From: Reichenbachiella agarivorans
GTDB taxonomy: Bacteria > Bacteroidota > Bacteroidia > Cytophagales > Cyclobacteriaceae
Assembly (NCBI RefSeq): GCF_025502585.1
Contig: NZ_CP106679.1
Span: 186,001-250,000 of the forward strand
Length of the DNA: 64,000 bases
Direction: 5' to 3'
Every line of letters begins with the position of its first letter. The first letter of the stretch is position 1. Of this stretch, positions 8,608-18,829 are shown piece after piece. The translations under genes were made by a program, and so were the position numbers. The notes beneath the pieces are model-generated. The model worked only from the letters and a program-made list of their open reading frames with translations, did no database searches and had not been told where the DNA came from.

Positions 8608-11600
8608 TTAACGCACTATCATCACCCCACCTCGCTGTTGAATCCGTCCTCTTTCGGGCTGTAGAGAGCTTTTGAAGCTCATGATGTAGGCATAAGTCCC
8701 CATCTGTAGAAGAATTCCACGATAATATCCGTCCCATCTAAAGTTGATATCTGTCGAGTAGTAAACCAATTCTCCCCATCTAGAATAGATTTTGATCTCA
8801 AAATCAGAGACATAATCATTAGGGTAAACAAAGAAGGTATTATTTGTTCCATTGGGAGCAAAGGCATTGGGCGCATGGATGATTGGCGCACAGTTGTCAA
8901 ATACTTCTACTATATCCCTGATACAGGTAAATCCATTACCCAAAGTGACCTCATACACGCCTGCCTCACTGGTGATATATACCCTATCAGTACTCAAGAC
9001 ATCTGTATCGTTGACTATCGTCCAAGAATATGAAGTGAAAGAACCTGGATCCAAAGCGATTTGATTTTTGGTTGGATCTGGATCTTGGCTACAAAATGAC
9101 GCACTGGGTGTCAGCAACAATTGATCTGCATCGATAGGCAACACTGTCACATTCATACTGGCATCTGCCTGACACACACTCAGGTTGGATGATACGTTGA
9201 CAGCATAGTTACCACTTTCACCTATTGATATTTCGGCTCCTTTTTCATCCAACAGTTGCCCGTTGAGATCTGTCCAAGTAAAAGTCACATCTTCGGTAAT
9301 ATTGGCATAAGCTCTCAAAAACACCTCTGCATTGTCATCACAATTAGGGTCAGCTGCGATGAATACTGTCAATTCGTCAAACACATTGACAGCCCTGCTG
9401 ACCGAGTTGACACATCCTGTCCCTTGATCTAACACCCTGACTTCATACGTTCCTGTAGCGATCACTGGAATTTGTGAAGTCAAGCTACCTGTATTCCAGA
9501 CATAAGCAGGATTACCAACCAACGGGCTGGTGATATTGGCAAGCAAAGTCAGTCTACCATCACATTCATTGCCTCGCACGTCTATTTGAGCGGTAGGGAG
9601 CGCATTTTGTGTAACGATCACCTCCTGCGTATAATCACAAAAACCAGTACTGGATGCGGTCACAAAGTAACTACCAGCCGCACCAACCACGATGGAGTCT
9701 CCCTGTGCTGAGCCAATGATGTCAGTACCTGTCCATGAATACAACACTGGATCAGCAGGGTTAATTGTCACAGGCAGTATACCAACCTTACCTTCGTCTC
9801 CGCAGATAAACTGCGGATCCACCAAGAAGTCTGGCAAAGGATTTCCGTCCAATTGAATACCATCCAAAGTACCTGTACAAGTAATACCACCTGCCACTCC
9901 TTGTACCACCAATGAGTAAGTGCCTGAATCTAAATTTGTAATCGAAAACGCTCCAGCAATTAAGGTCGCATTGGATGCAAACACAGAATTGCCTCTTCCA
10001 TCAAACAATTCATAATCCACTGTGGCAGATATGGGAGCATTGACCGTGATGTCCAACTGCCCATCTCCTGGACAGCCAGGGATTGGCGTAGCATTCAAAG
10101 TAAAAGTACCACCGTCTGCTACAGTCGCTACACGAGGCCTGTTACAACCACTTACAATATTGGTTACTGAAATGGTGTATCCTCCTCCACTCAAATTGCT
10201 GGCAATCTGCGTATCTCCTGAAGGTCCAGTAATAGCAGATGGTAAAACGGACACAGGGCCAGTCAGTCCATAGGTAAAACTCCCCGCATCCAGAATATTG
10301 ATATTAATCGCTCCGTCTGTTGCCCCACAACCCGTAGTAGGTGTGGCATAAAAATCATAATTGGGGCTATTTTGGACAGTAATCTGAATATCATCCACGG
10401 TCACACAGTCAAAAATATCTACTACTTCCACCTCATAGACATATACGCCAGGCAAACTAGTATCGACAGTCTGACGGCTCAATGTATTGCCATTGGTCAC
10501 ACCTCCTAAACTCCATGTATATTGCGATCCAGGATTTCGAGCATTCAAGGGACCAAAAGCCACATCCTGACAAACCAATTGATCAGGCCCCAAATCGACG
10601 ATCGGGCTGGTGTCATCTACAAATGACTCACGTGGTTCAGATTGACAACCAGTAGTACGATCTGTGATATAGACATTGATCACGCTTGCTTGTGATACAA
10701 GCACTTGTCTGGTAGAATCCCCAGTTGTCCAAGTATAGGATAAATTGCTATCCTCTGTAGGCCATGCTTCTAGCAAAACTGGGCCATTGCATAGAGTGAC
10801 GGCATCTTGAACAGTAGGTGCATTTGGCAATGGGAATATTTCTACCGGTTCTAAAAACGTAGTATCCAATCCGCATCTATTTGTCACACGCAATGACACA
10901 TTGTACACCCCGATCAAATTGTAGAGATGGGTTGTATCCTCGACATTGGCAAATGTGCCATCATCAAAAGTCCAGAAATAATTGTCAATGATAGATGTCC
11001 CCGAGCCATCAAAAATTACCTCTTGACCCAAACAAGCATTTTCATAGGCAATACCAGGATTCATGGCGGTCAATGGTACCGTCTGTACAAAATTGGGCAA
11101 TCCCAACCTACTTGTCCTGCCCTGCAGATCAAACCCGTCTTCTATAAAACTAGCTCCCGCATCGTCATTTGCAGGGTTATTGATCGTACCTACAGTAGTC
11201 TGTCCATCAATTGCCATGTAGATAATCCCATCAGATCCTGTCTGCAAGGCGCCATACTGCAAGGTTGCATTTGACCCCATGACAAACTTACTTGCCATGA
11301 TATCAGCCTCCGCAGTGGGTGCTTGAATACTATCTAGATCATATTGCAACAATTTAGAACCATTGGAGTTGGTACTGACATACAATTTCTCTGCTCCACC
11401 CGAAAATTCCACTCCGTATATCAAAGCAGGCAACGGCTCTTCAATATCTATTTTGGCAATTTGTTCTATCACCCCCAAACTATCAATTTCAAATAGCTCT
11501 ATGTAGTTTTCATTGGTATCTTGGATCGCCATCGCTATGTAATTACCAGATTGGGCTACCTGTAGCTCTGCAGTAGCATTCTTTTCTTCATCTAGCCTCA

Positions 11601-13806
11601 AAACACTACCCGCTGAAGAGGTAATAGGATTTCCTATCCCTGCTCCTGTCAATGGATAGGATCTAAATTGGTTGTTGCCAAACTCGTGAGTAATCAACCA
11701 TGTAACTCCTTGTCCAACTCCTAGTCCAGTCATTCGTTCAGTACTGTTTGTAAAGAAGGGCATATTCTTCTCTACCACTGCTCCTCTCATCAAATCTCGC
11801 TTCATATCCACCACTGAGTAGCGCATATTGTAACTATTGTCTCCATAGACAGGATCGGAAGTAAACACATAAAAGGTAGTCGTATCTCCCGGGAATGGTA
11901 CAATCATCACACCTTGCATGGAAGTACTGTCTCCACCAATGTTGGTTCCATTGGGCATAATCTGATGCTCTTTGTTCCACACTGTCACTCCATTGGTATA
12001 AAACAAGAGTTCTCCATTCAAATCAGAGACAGATGATGCTCCTTGCGGAGAATTCATCAAATTAGCATCTGTGATGGCAGTGGTTCCATTGAGTCCTGAC
12101 GGGTCATTGAAATCTATTCCTGCCATTTCCCCAAAATACCATTGGTTGCGAAACTGAGAGACGTCCTCATAGGTCACGACTTGTACATAGTCATAATTAA
12201 GACATCCCCCTGGTGTTTGAACCGCTACTGAAAATACACCTGTGGTGTCCACCTCGATGGTTTGGGTGGTTTCGCCTGTATTCCAGGCATAGGTCAATCC
12301 TCCTGCACCTGCATCATAGGTGAAAACTTCTCCAGGACAACGGACTGTATCCATGCCCAGATCTATCATCATGTCATTCTCATTGATTGTCACGATTCTG
12401 GTGTAGGTTTCTATCACATCATTGAGTGTCACCGTGAGTGTCACCGGAAATGTCCCTGCACCAGGAAAAGAATACACTGGCGCAGGACCCGTAAGTGAGT
12501 CTCCTGTACCAAAATCCCAAACATAACTCTCAGGCGTGGGTTCTACAGTAGAGAAAAACTTTGTGCTCTGGTTGGTACAGGTATCCATCATCACAAAAGC
12601 TACATTATCGAAGGTTTCGAAATGTGGCGCAGCAAAAGAAGGAAACTGACGCCCATTGACTCCTGAAGGATCAAAAGCCAAACTGTCATACCCAACATTG
12701 AAAGTCACACTGTCTGCGTGAAAAGTACTATCCGCCTCCAAAATCACCCCTATCTCTATGGCATCACCACTGGTTTGTTGATAGAGATGGTAAATATTCT
12801 GATCGGGTCCACGCTGCACACCGTAACTCCTGAAAACTGGCTGAAACAACAAAGAATTCACTGTTTCGAAAGGGTCGTTGAAATCGAACTGGTACAAATT
12901 GCCAAACTCCCCAGATCCTCCAAATCTAGAGATGTACAACTGATCTCCAGAAGCAGACCATTCCAAATCATATACAGCCTCTCCTGCCCCATCACTATTT
13001 CCTGAGTTGAGAATCGAACGATTGAAAGTTAATCCTCCTGTGGCAACATCAAAATCTAGTATGTAAACATTGCGATTGGCAGTCTTGGGAGCTACAGCCA
13101 AACGACCATTGATGGGATCAAAAGCAAAACTGGCTGCTTCATACGAAGGTTGCGGTACTGTACCGAGTGCAAAATTTGTAGTCACACCCAATCCTGTCGT
13201 ACTGTTGAGTGCAGTCACCCGGTAATCAAACGAAACCCTGTTTTGGGTGATCAACCAGTAATTATCTATGTCTTGCTTGATGACTATCATCGCTTCAGAT
13301 GGGTTGGTCAATCCAGTTGTCTGGTTGGCACTTACCAAATCTCCCAATGGAGGTTCGCCCACGATACCGTTGCCCATGAGGGTTCTATCTACAATAGTAT
13401 ATTGGATTTCATTCACACCTGTATTGCCAGAGTTGGTGAAAATGTAATATTGCCCCGTACTATATGGAAGTGGAAAAACTACGGCAGATCGATTGATCGC
13501 TGGGTTACCTGACAGCAGAGGGTTACCTAGCAAAGTCTGATGATTGGTATCATAGATTCTTTCACCATCCGTATAAAATAGCAAGTCTCCCGTCACAGGA
13601 TTGGTGATCACAGCACCCCCACCGATACCGTATGGAGTGACCTGAATATCGTCCAGCTGTGCTCTCGCATCCGACTTGTTGAAAATAACGGCTGTTGTAG
13701 AATTTCCAAACAACCAATTGTACTCAGCGTAATTCTGACCCTGTGCCCAAACATTCAATTGGGCAAAACACAACACGACCGCAAATATCCATTTGGACTT
13801 CACCAT
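8608..13806 (-). CDS. Giant secreted PKD/propeller protein with type B (gliding-motility-type) T9SS C-terminal domain
   Basis: About 1,732 residues from the ATG at 13806. This start places the signal peptide (KWIFAVVLCFAQLNVWAQ) at the N terminus; the frame continues upstream to 13863 but gives a poor leader. Layout: propeller-like region; PKD domain (WDFGTGDS ... YSFPGAGTFPVTLTV, about 440-475 of the mature chain); a second propeller-like region that again opens with NQWYFGE and FYTNGVTVWNKEHQ; a second PKD (WTFDDGTFANVEDT); then many Ig-like repeats with paired cysteines. The last ~100 residues (HAPNAFAPNGTNNTF ... IYSRWGELVY ... WDGYYRG ... GTYAYI) are the CHU_C/type B sorting domain recognised by the type IX secretion system. 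Probably a cell-surface adhesin; the ligand is unknown. The divergent neighbour is a PorP/SprF protein. Confidence 0.92.
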   Translation of the reverse strand: MVKSKWIFAVVLCFAQLNVWAQGQNYAEYNWLFGNSTTAVIFNKSDARAQLDDIQVTPYGIGGGAVITNPVTGDLLFYTDGERIYDTNHQTLLGNPLLSGNPAINRSAVVFPLPYSTGQYYIFTNSGNTGVNEIQYTIVDRTLMGNGIVGEPPLGDLVSANQTTGLTNPSEAMIVIKQDIDNYWLITQNRVSFDYRVTALNSTTGLGVTTNFALGTVPQPSYEAASFAFDPINGRLAVAPKTANRNVYILDFDVATGGLTFNRSILNSGNSDGAGEAVYDLEWSASGDQLYISRFGGSGEFGNLYQFDFNDPFETVNSLLFQPVFRSYGVQRGPDQNIYHLYQQTSGDAIEIGVILEADSTFHADSVTFNVGYDSLAFDPSGVNGRQFPSFAAPHFETFDNVAFVMMDTCTNQSTKFFSTVEPTPESYVWDFGTGDSLTGPAPVYSFPGAGTFPVTLTVTLNDVIETYTRIVTINENDMMIDLGMDTVRCPGEVFTYDAGAGGLTYAWNTGETTQTIEVDTTGVFSVAVQTPGGCLNYDYVQVVTYEDVSQFRNQWYFGEMAGIDFNDPSGLNGTTAITDANLMNSPQGASSVSDLNGELLFYTNGVTVWNKEHQIMPNGTNIGGDSTSMQGVMIVPFPGDTTTFYVFTSDPVYGDNSYNMRYSVVDMKRDLMRGAVVEKNMPFFTNSTERMTGLGVGQGVTWLITHEFGNNQFRSYPLTGAGIGNPITSSAGSVLRLDEEKNATAELQVAQSGNYIAMAIQDTNENYIELFEIDSLGVIEQIAKIDIEEPLPALIYGVEFSGGAEKLYVSTNSNGSKLLQYDLDSIQAPTAEADIMASKFVMGSNATLQYGALQTGSDGIIYMAIDGQTTVGTINNPANDDAGASFIEDGFDLQGRTSRLGLPNFVQTVPLTAMNPGIAYENACLGQEVIFDGSGTSIIDNYFWTFDDGTFANVEDTTHLYNLIGVYNVSLRVTNRCGLDTTFLEPVEIFPLPNAPTVQDAVTLCNGPVLLEAWPTEDSNLSYTWTTGDSTRQVLVSQASVINVYITDRTTGCQSEPRESFVDDTSPIVDLGPDQLVCQDVAFGPLNARNPGSQYTWSLGGVTNGNTLSRQTVDTSLPGVYVYEVEVVDIFDCVTVDDIQITVQNSPNYDFYATPTTGCGATDGAININILDAGSFTYGLTGPVSVLPSAITGPSGDTQIASNLSGGGYTISVTNIVSGCNRPRVATVADGGTFTLNATPIPGCPGDGQLDITVNAPISATVDYELFDGRGNSVFASNATLIAGAFSITNLDSGTYSLVVQGVAGGITCTGTLDGIQLDGNPLPDFLVDPQFICGDEGKVGILPVTINPADPVLYSWTGTDIIGSAQGDSIVVGAAGSYFVTASSTGFCDYTQEVIVTQNALPTAQIDVRGNECDGRLTLLANITSPLVGNPAYVWNTGSLTSQIPVIATGTYEVRVLDQGTGCVNSVSRAVNVFDELTVFIAADPNCDDNAEVFLRAYANITEDVTFTWTDLNGQLLDEKGAEISIGESGNYAVNVSSNLSVCQADASMNVTVLPIDADQLLLTPSASFCSQDPDPTKNQIALDPGSFTSYSWTIVNDTDVLSTDRVYITSEAGVYEVTLGNGFTCIRDIVEVFDNCAPIIHAPNAFAPNGTNNTFFVYPNDYVSDFEIKIYSRWGELVYYSTDINFRWDGYYRGILLQMGTYAYIMSFKSSLQPERGRIQQRGGVMIVR

Positions 13807-14037
13807 GAGAGCACACCTATTTCTGATTAATTCTTTCTGTTCCAAAAAGCTGATTCTTTCCAATGTTCAACATCATAGACTCCCTAAAATTAAGTCAATT
13901 CGGTCAAGTAACGAGTAAAAAAGACATTTCTATGCTATAGATGTCAACAAAAAATAATTCCCTTCATTATTGAGACAATATTTTATATTTTGCATCGATT
14001 CTATTATTGGAGGTATAGTCTCGAAAGGTAAATCTCA

Positions 14038-15075
14038 ATGCTCAGAAAAACACTCATTTTATTCTCTTTATATATTCTATTGATCCCCAAGGATTCTTAT
14101 GGGCAAGACCCGCAGTTTTCACAGTATTATGCGGCACCACTGTATCTCAATCCTGCCTTGGCTGGACTCAATCAGATGGGTAGAGCAGGTGTCAACTACC
14201 GAAACCAATGGCCCTCGATAGACGCCAGTTTCGAGACCTTCTCTGCCTATGTGGATTACAACTTTGATGAAAAAAACAGCAGTGTAGGCTTGCTCATCAC
14301 CTCTGATCGTGAAGGCATCGCAGGGTTGACCTCAACAGAAATTGCCCTACAATATGCCTATCAAGTACGAGTCAATTACAAATGGACTTTTCGACCTGCC
14401 GCACAAATTTCGTACACACTCAGAGATCTCAACTTCAATCGACTAACGTTTGGGGATCAAATTGATTCTAATGGTTTGAACGGAAACCCGACCGCAGAGC
14501 AATTTGACAATGCGGGTACAGTAGGGTATTTTGATCTTGGACTAGGAGGCATTGTCTTCTCCGACCGTATTTGGTTTGGAACCTCAGTACACCATATACG
14601 CGAACCAGACCAGTCATTCTTGGGAGATGGTAGTCCACTGCCCCGCAAATTGTCGTTTCATGGAGGATACAGAATCCCTCTACAATCAGGTTTGCGTCGG
14701 GGTGAAACTGCGAAAGGTATGCAGCGTAGTTTGTCGCCTACCTTCAACTACCGAACACAGGGAGAGTTTGACCAATTGGACTTAGGAGTGTATTTCACAT
14801 GGGAACCTGTGATATTTGGTCTATGGTACAGAGGGATTCCGATCAAAACACCTACAGGAAGTGGTTCTAACACTGAATCGCTGATCTTCATGTTTGGGGT
14901 GACTCAGAAAAAACTGACCTTTGGTTACAGCTTTGATTATACGCTTTCCAATCTTGGAATAGCTACTGGTGGTGCCCATGAGGTATCCATTACATATACC
15001 TTCAAAATGGGAGACCCCCGAAAACCAGCTCGTAATGTGAGGGAACTGCAATGTCCAGTTCCTTATATGTTCTAA
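14038..15075 (+). CDS. PorP/SprF family type IX secretion outer-membrane protein
   Basis: 345 residues with signal peptide and the family signature directly after cleavage: QDPQFSQYYAAPLYLNPALAG, followed by NYRNQWP. The remainder alternates beta strands consistent with an outer-membrane barrel (VSITYTFKMG near the end). PorP/SprF proteins are linked to type IX secretion; SprF-like members are needed for export or anchoring of type B CTD proteins such as SprB in Flavobacterium johnsoniae. Its divergent neighbour is exactly such a type B CTD protein, so a client-partner pair is a strong inference. The HTTM gene starts 3 nt after this stop. Confidence 0.93.
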   Translation: MLRKTLILFSLYILLIPKDSYGQDPQFSQYYAAPLYLNPALAGLNQMGRAGVNYRNQWPSIDASFETFSAYVDYNFDEKNSSVGLLITSDREGIAGLTSTEIALQYAYQVRVNYKWTFRPAAQISYTLRDLNFNRLTFGDQIDSNGLNGNPTAEQFDNAGTVGYFDLGLGGIVFSDRIWFGTSVHHIREPDQSFLGDGSPLPRKLSFHGGYRIPLQSGLRRGETAKGMQRSLSPTFNYRTQGEFDQLDLGVYFTWEPVIFGLWYRGIPIKTPTGSGSNTESLIFMFGVTQKKLTFGYSFDYTLSNLGIATGGAHEVSITYTFKMGDPRKPARNVRELQCPVPYMF

Positions 15076-15078
15076 TTC

Positions 15079-16392
15079 ATGTTCCAAAAACTACAAGCCG
15101 AGTTTTACAAACCCATTGACAACAGTCCAATAGTTCTGTTCAGAATTCTGTTTGGCTTGTTGATGGCTGTAGAATCATTTGGAGCCATAGCCACGGGTTG
15201 GGTCAAAGAAACTTTCGTCGATCCCAACCTGCATTTCCCATTCATCTGGCTAGACTGGTTGAAACCACTCTCTGGTGATGGCATGTATTACTATTATGCA
15301 GTGATGGGATTAGCCAGTCTGCTAGTCATGATCGGCTACAGATACAGGTGGAGTGCCTTAGCCCTCGCATTGCTATGGTCTGGCTGCTACTTCATGCAGA
15401 AGACACACTACAACAATCACTACTATTTGGCTATGCTGCTGTGCTGGTACATGGTGCTGATTGACCCCAGAGGCTTTTGGTCGGTGGACTCTAACCGCTC
15501 CCAATTCAAACCTAGCAGCTGTCCCAACTGGTACAGGCAATTTTTCATTCTACAGTTCTTCATCTTTTTTAGTTATGCATCTGTAGCCAAATTTTCTGAG
15601 AGCTGGATATCTGGCGATTTCATCAATATGGCCTTTTCTCGCAAAGGTGATTACTTTTTGATTGGCCCGTTGTTGGTTCAGCCTTGGTTTCAATATTTCA
15701 TCGTGTATTCAGGAATTGCTTTTGATGCATTGATATCGCCTTTGTTGCTTTGGAAACGAAGTAGATGGTACGCATTTACGGCACTGATACTTTTCAATCT
15801 GTTCAACTCCGCAGTTTTTCAGATTGGTATTTTCCCTTACATGGTAATCGCATTGGCCTTTTTTTTCTTTGAACCTGAAAAAATTAGACAATGGTTCTTC
15901 AAGAATAAAAAAATGGATGACTCAGCTCCGGCTCAACAGCAACCATGGATTATCTATGTATTTGCACTGTATTTTGCATGGCAACTGTACCTACCGTTGA
16001 GGCATTTACACATTGCTGGAGACGTACTTTGGAGGGAAGAAGGTCATCGTCTGAGCTGGCGTATGATGCTGAGAAACAGATCTGGTAGTTGTCAATTCGT
16101 AGTAAAAGATGGAGAGACTGGAGAAAAAATCAATGTCCAAAAAAGAGATTACCTCAGCAACAAACAAATCAGTCGTGTCAACACCTATCCTGATTTTGCA
16201 TGGCAGTTTGCCCAACACCTCAAAGAAGACTACCTCCAAAAAGGCATGAAAGACCCTCAGGTATACTGTCTCCGTAGCAAAGTCAAAATCAACCGTGGCG
16301 AATACCATCCATTGATCAATCCAGAAACTGATCTAGCCAATGTCTCATGGAACTACTGGGGCAGAAATGAATGGGTACTGGATAAACCCTAA
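15079..16392 (+). CDS. HTTM (vitamin K-dependent gamma-carboxylase-like) membrane protein
   Basis: 437 residues with many membrane segments. The N terminus (PIVLFRILFGLLMAVESF), the segment MYYYYAVMGLASLLVMIGYRYR, then THYNNHYYLAMLLCWYMVLI and the histidine-containing loops are the hallmarks of the HTTM domain of vitamin K-dependent gamma-glutamyl carboxylase homologues. In Bacteroidota such proteins are common and biochemically unassigned; the soluble C terminus (after about 310) carries WREEGHRLSWRMML, also conserved in the family. It follows the PorP/SprF gene with only 3 nt between them, so cotranscription is likely. The actual reaction is unknown. Confidence 0.88.
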   Translation: MFQKLQAEFYKPIDNSPIVLFRILFGLLMAVESFGAIATGWVKETFVDPNLHFPFIWLDWLKPLSGDGMYYYYAVMGLASLLVMIGYRYRWSALALALLWSGCYFMQKTHYNNHYYLAMLLCWYMVLIDPRGFWSVDSNRSQFKPSSCPNWYRQFFILQFFIFFSYASVAKFSESWISGDFINMAFSRKGDYFLIGPLLVQPWFQYFIVYSGIAFDALISPLLLWKRSRWYAFTALILFNLFNSAVFQIGIFPYMVIALAFFFFEPEKIRQWFFKNKKMDDSAPAQQQPWIIYVFALYFAWQLYLPLRHLHIAGDVLWREEGHRLSWRMMLRNRSGSCQFVVKDGETGEKINVQKRDYLSNKQISRVNTYPDFAWQFAQHLKEDYLQKGMKDPQVYCLRSKVKINRGEYHPLINPETDLANVSWNYWGRNEWVLDKP

Positions 16393-16465
16393 GTGTAGTG
16401 AGTCAGAAAGTTGAAAGTCATTAACAAATCGAGTACACAAGACGACAGAATCTAGAAAACCAAAT

Positions 16466-17704
16466 ATGAACAGCGACAACATTCTATACATCATCATTGG
16501 TATCACGGTTTTTGATTTCGTATTCAACAAAACCCTAGGCATACTCAACAACAGAAGTAGAAAAAAACCAATACCAGCATCACTCCAAGGCATCTACGAC
16601 CAAGAGAAGTACCAAGAATCTCAGCACTACCAGACTGCAGTCTTCAACTTTTCAATCGTCAGCTCAACTTTTAGTTTTATCGTGATGTTGGCACTACTGT
16701 GGTTTGGGGTTTTTGGGTGGATTGATGGCCTCATTCGCAACATAGCTCCTGTCGAATACGTCGCATCGCTGTATTTCTTCGGGATCGTTTATTTTGCTTC
16801 TGACCTGATGAGTATCCCTTTTGATCTCTACGGCACATTCGTCATCGAAGAAAAATTTGGATTCAATAAAACAACAGCTAGGACTTTCATTCTTGACAAA
16901 ATCAAGGGTTGGATGCTCACTATAGTTGTTGGTGGGATCATCGCTACGATTTTCATTCTATTGGTCGCTTTTTTCACACAGACATTTTGGATTTATTTTT
17001 GGCTTATTGCCAGTGTACTGATGGTATTCATCAATATGTTCTACACTTCCTTGATTATCCCGCTGTTTAATAAACTAACACCTTTGGCTGATGGGTCTCT
17101 CAAAAATGCCATTACAGCCTATAGCCAAAGCGTCAATTTTCCTATCAATAATATCTTTGTGATCGATGGTTCCAAGCGCTCTTCCAAGGCCAACGCATTC
17201 TTTAGTGGATTGGGAAAGAAGAAAAAAGTAGTCCTCTATGATACTTTGATCAACAATCACAGCGAAGAAGAATTAGTCGCAGTATTGGCTCATGAAGTCG
17301 GTCACTACAAGAAAAAACACATCATTTGGTCCATGATCCTGAGTCTATTACAAGTTGGGTTCATGCTCTGGGTGCTCTCTCAAATGATCTTTAGTTCGGA
17401 AATCTCATGGGCACTAGGCGCCAACTCAACCAGCATCCATATCAATGTACTGGCATTCGGTATTTTGTTTTCTCCAATCTCCACCGTGATCGGTATCCTC
17501 ATGAACCTACTGAGTAGAAAAAATGAGTATGAAGCAGATGAATATGCTGTCAAAACCTACGACAAACAACCGCTGATTGCTGCATTGAAAAAACTAACTT
17601 CAGACAACTTGGGCAACCTCACTCCACATCCAGCCTATGTTTTCGTCAACTATTCACACCCGAGTTTGCAACAAAGAATCGAGAAGATGGAAGGAATAGA
17701 TTGA
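16466..17704 (+). CDS. M48 family metallopeptidase, CAAX prenyl protease 1 / Ste24-like
   Basis: 412 residues, an integral membrane zinc protease. The zinc motif HEVGH lies at 276-280 within VLAHEVGHYKKKH, and the third ligand Glu is in NEYEADEYA (about E356). Multiple membrane helices lie before and after, and the segment DGSKRSSKANAFFSGLGKKKKVVLYD upstream of the zinc site is conserved in Ste24/HtpX-like enzymes. The length is normal for bacterial Ste24 homologues. The probable role is turnover of membrane or abnormal proteins; bacteria do not prenylate CAAX boxes, so the family name does not describe its substrate. Confidence 0.92.
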   Translation: MNSDNILYIIIGITVFDFVFNKTLGILNNRSRKKPIPASLQGIYDQEKYQESQHYQTAVFNFSIVSSTFSFIVMLALLWFGVFGWIDGLIRNIAPVEYVASLYFFGIVYFASDLMSIPFDLYGTFVIEEKFGFNKTTARTFILDKIKGWMLTIVVGGIIATIFILLVAFFTQTFWIYFWLIASVLMVFINMFYTSLIIPLFNKLTPLADGSLKNAITAYSQSVNFPINNIFVIDGSKRSSKANAFFSGLGKKKKVVLYDTLINNHSEEELVAVLAHEVGHYKKKHIIWSMILSLLQVGFMLWVLSQMIFSSEISWALGANSTSIHINVLAFGILFSPISTVIGILMNLLSRKNEYEADEYAVKTYDKQPLIAALKKLTSDNLGNLTPHPAYVFVNYSHPSLQQRIEKMEGID

Positions 17705-17773
17705 AAGATTTGAGAATCAAGAGTCAAGATTCAAAATTTGAAACCAACGACTACAGACCATGGTCTATGGACT

Positions 17774-18829
17774 TTAAATAAAATCTATTTCCGCTCTGAA
17801 AGGGAATTTCATAAAGTAGGTATGCGACTCTGCTACGGTCATTTTGCCATGAATAATCTTGTGTAGTGTTTCGGTGATTGGTACACGGATATTCAAACTT
17901 TCGGCTAGTTCTCTGATGATTTCAATGGTATTGATACCTTCGGCTACTTCTTCCATGGATGCTTTGATTTGATCAATTGATTCACCTTGAGCGAGGCGAA
18001 ACCCGACAGTGAAGTTACGACTCAACTTGGAAGTACAGGTCGCAATCAAATCGCCAACGCCAGCCAAACCAATAAACGCCTTGGTATTACCTCCCAAAGC
18101 ATTGCCAATATGGATCATTTCCACCATACCTCTACTGATCAACAAGGACCTTGTATTTTCACCCAGACCCATCCCACTGACAGCTCCAGAACCTATCGCA
18201 ATGATATTTTTGAGTACACCACAAAACTCAATCCCGATCAGATCATTGCTACCATAAACCATAAATCGGTCATTTTTGAGCAGCTTTTGACCGATATCTA
18301 TCACCTCCTCAAAGTGACTCGCCACTACTGTTGCGGCTGGTTGCCGCTCTTCAATTTCTTTGGCCAAATTGGGTCCAGCCAAGCAGCCCACTCTGAGTAC
18401 AGAAGTTTCTTCTAAGATCACCTCACTCATCGTCCGCACATGCTTACGCGAAAGCGGATTTTCTTTGGTGAGCACGATTCCTTCTGGTATATTCAGATCT
18501 AGTCCCTTCGTCCCGTGAATCAGGATATGATAGGGTCGTAGTGAAGGAGCCAGGCTCTTGATCATCTGCCTAAAATTGGCAGACGGAACGATCGGAAAAA
18601 TAACCTCACATTGGTTGCCAATGTCTTCTATGTAGGATGTTATGTTAATATTTTCCTCCAGATGCTGTCTGGAACTGATGCGAGAACTAGAAATTTCCTT
18701 CGCCTTTTCTTTGTCTCTGACATAGAGCAGCACATCACTTTTTTCAGCCAAGATATTGGCTATCGCTGTCCCGAAACTCCCTGCTCCTATTACTCCTACT
18801 GGCTTCTTAGAAGTATTTTTCGAGATCAT
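17774..18829 (-). CDS. gpsA: NAD(P)H-dependent glycerol-3-phosphate dehydrogenase
   Basis: 351 residues. It reduces dihydroxyacetone phosphate to sn-glycerol 3-phosphate, the backbone for phospholipids. The N-terminal Rossmann loop GVIGAGSFGTAIA (12-24), the conserved HGTKGLDL and LAGPNLAKEI stretches, the catalytic Lys in GVLKNIIAIGSGA, and the C-terminal NTRSLLISRG and GLAGVGDLIATC motifs are all present. Its start lies inside the end of the upstream acyltransferase gene (23-nt overlap), coupling G3P production with a G3P-type acyltransferase, which acts next in the same pathway. Confidence 0.97.
   Translation of the reverse strand: MISKNTSKKPVGVIGAGSFGTAIANILAEKSDVLLYVRDKEKAKEISSSRISSRQHLEENINITSYIEDIGNQCEVIFPIVPSANFRQMIKSLAPSLRPYHILIHGTKGLDLNIPEGIVLTKENPLSRKHVRTMSEVILEETSVLRVGCLAGPNLAKEIEERQPAATVVASHFEEVIDIGQKLLKNDRFMVYGSNDLIGIEFCGVLKNIIAIGSGAVSGMGLGENTRSLLISRGMVEMIHIGNALGGNTKAFIGLAGVGDLIATCTSKLSRNFTVGFRLAQGESIDQIKASMEEVAEGINTIEIIRELAESLNIRVPITETLHKIIHGKMTVAESHTYFMKFPFRAEIDFI

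Noticed and set aside
10927-11274. Plus-strand frames inside the giant secreted protein gene
   Set aside because: They run antisense to a long gene with clear domains and have no homology pattern of their own.
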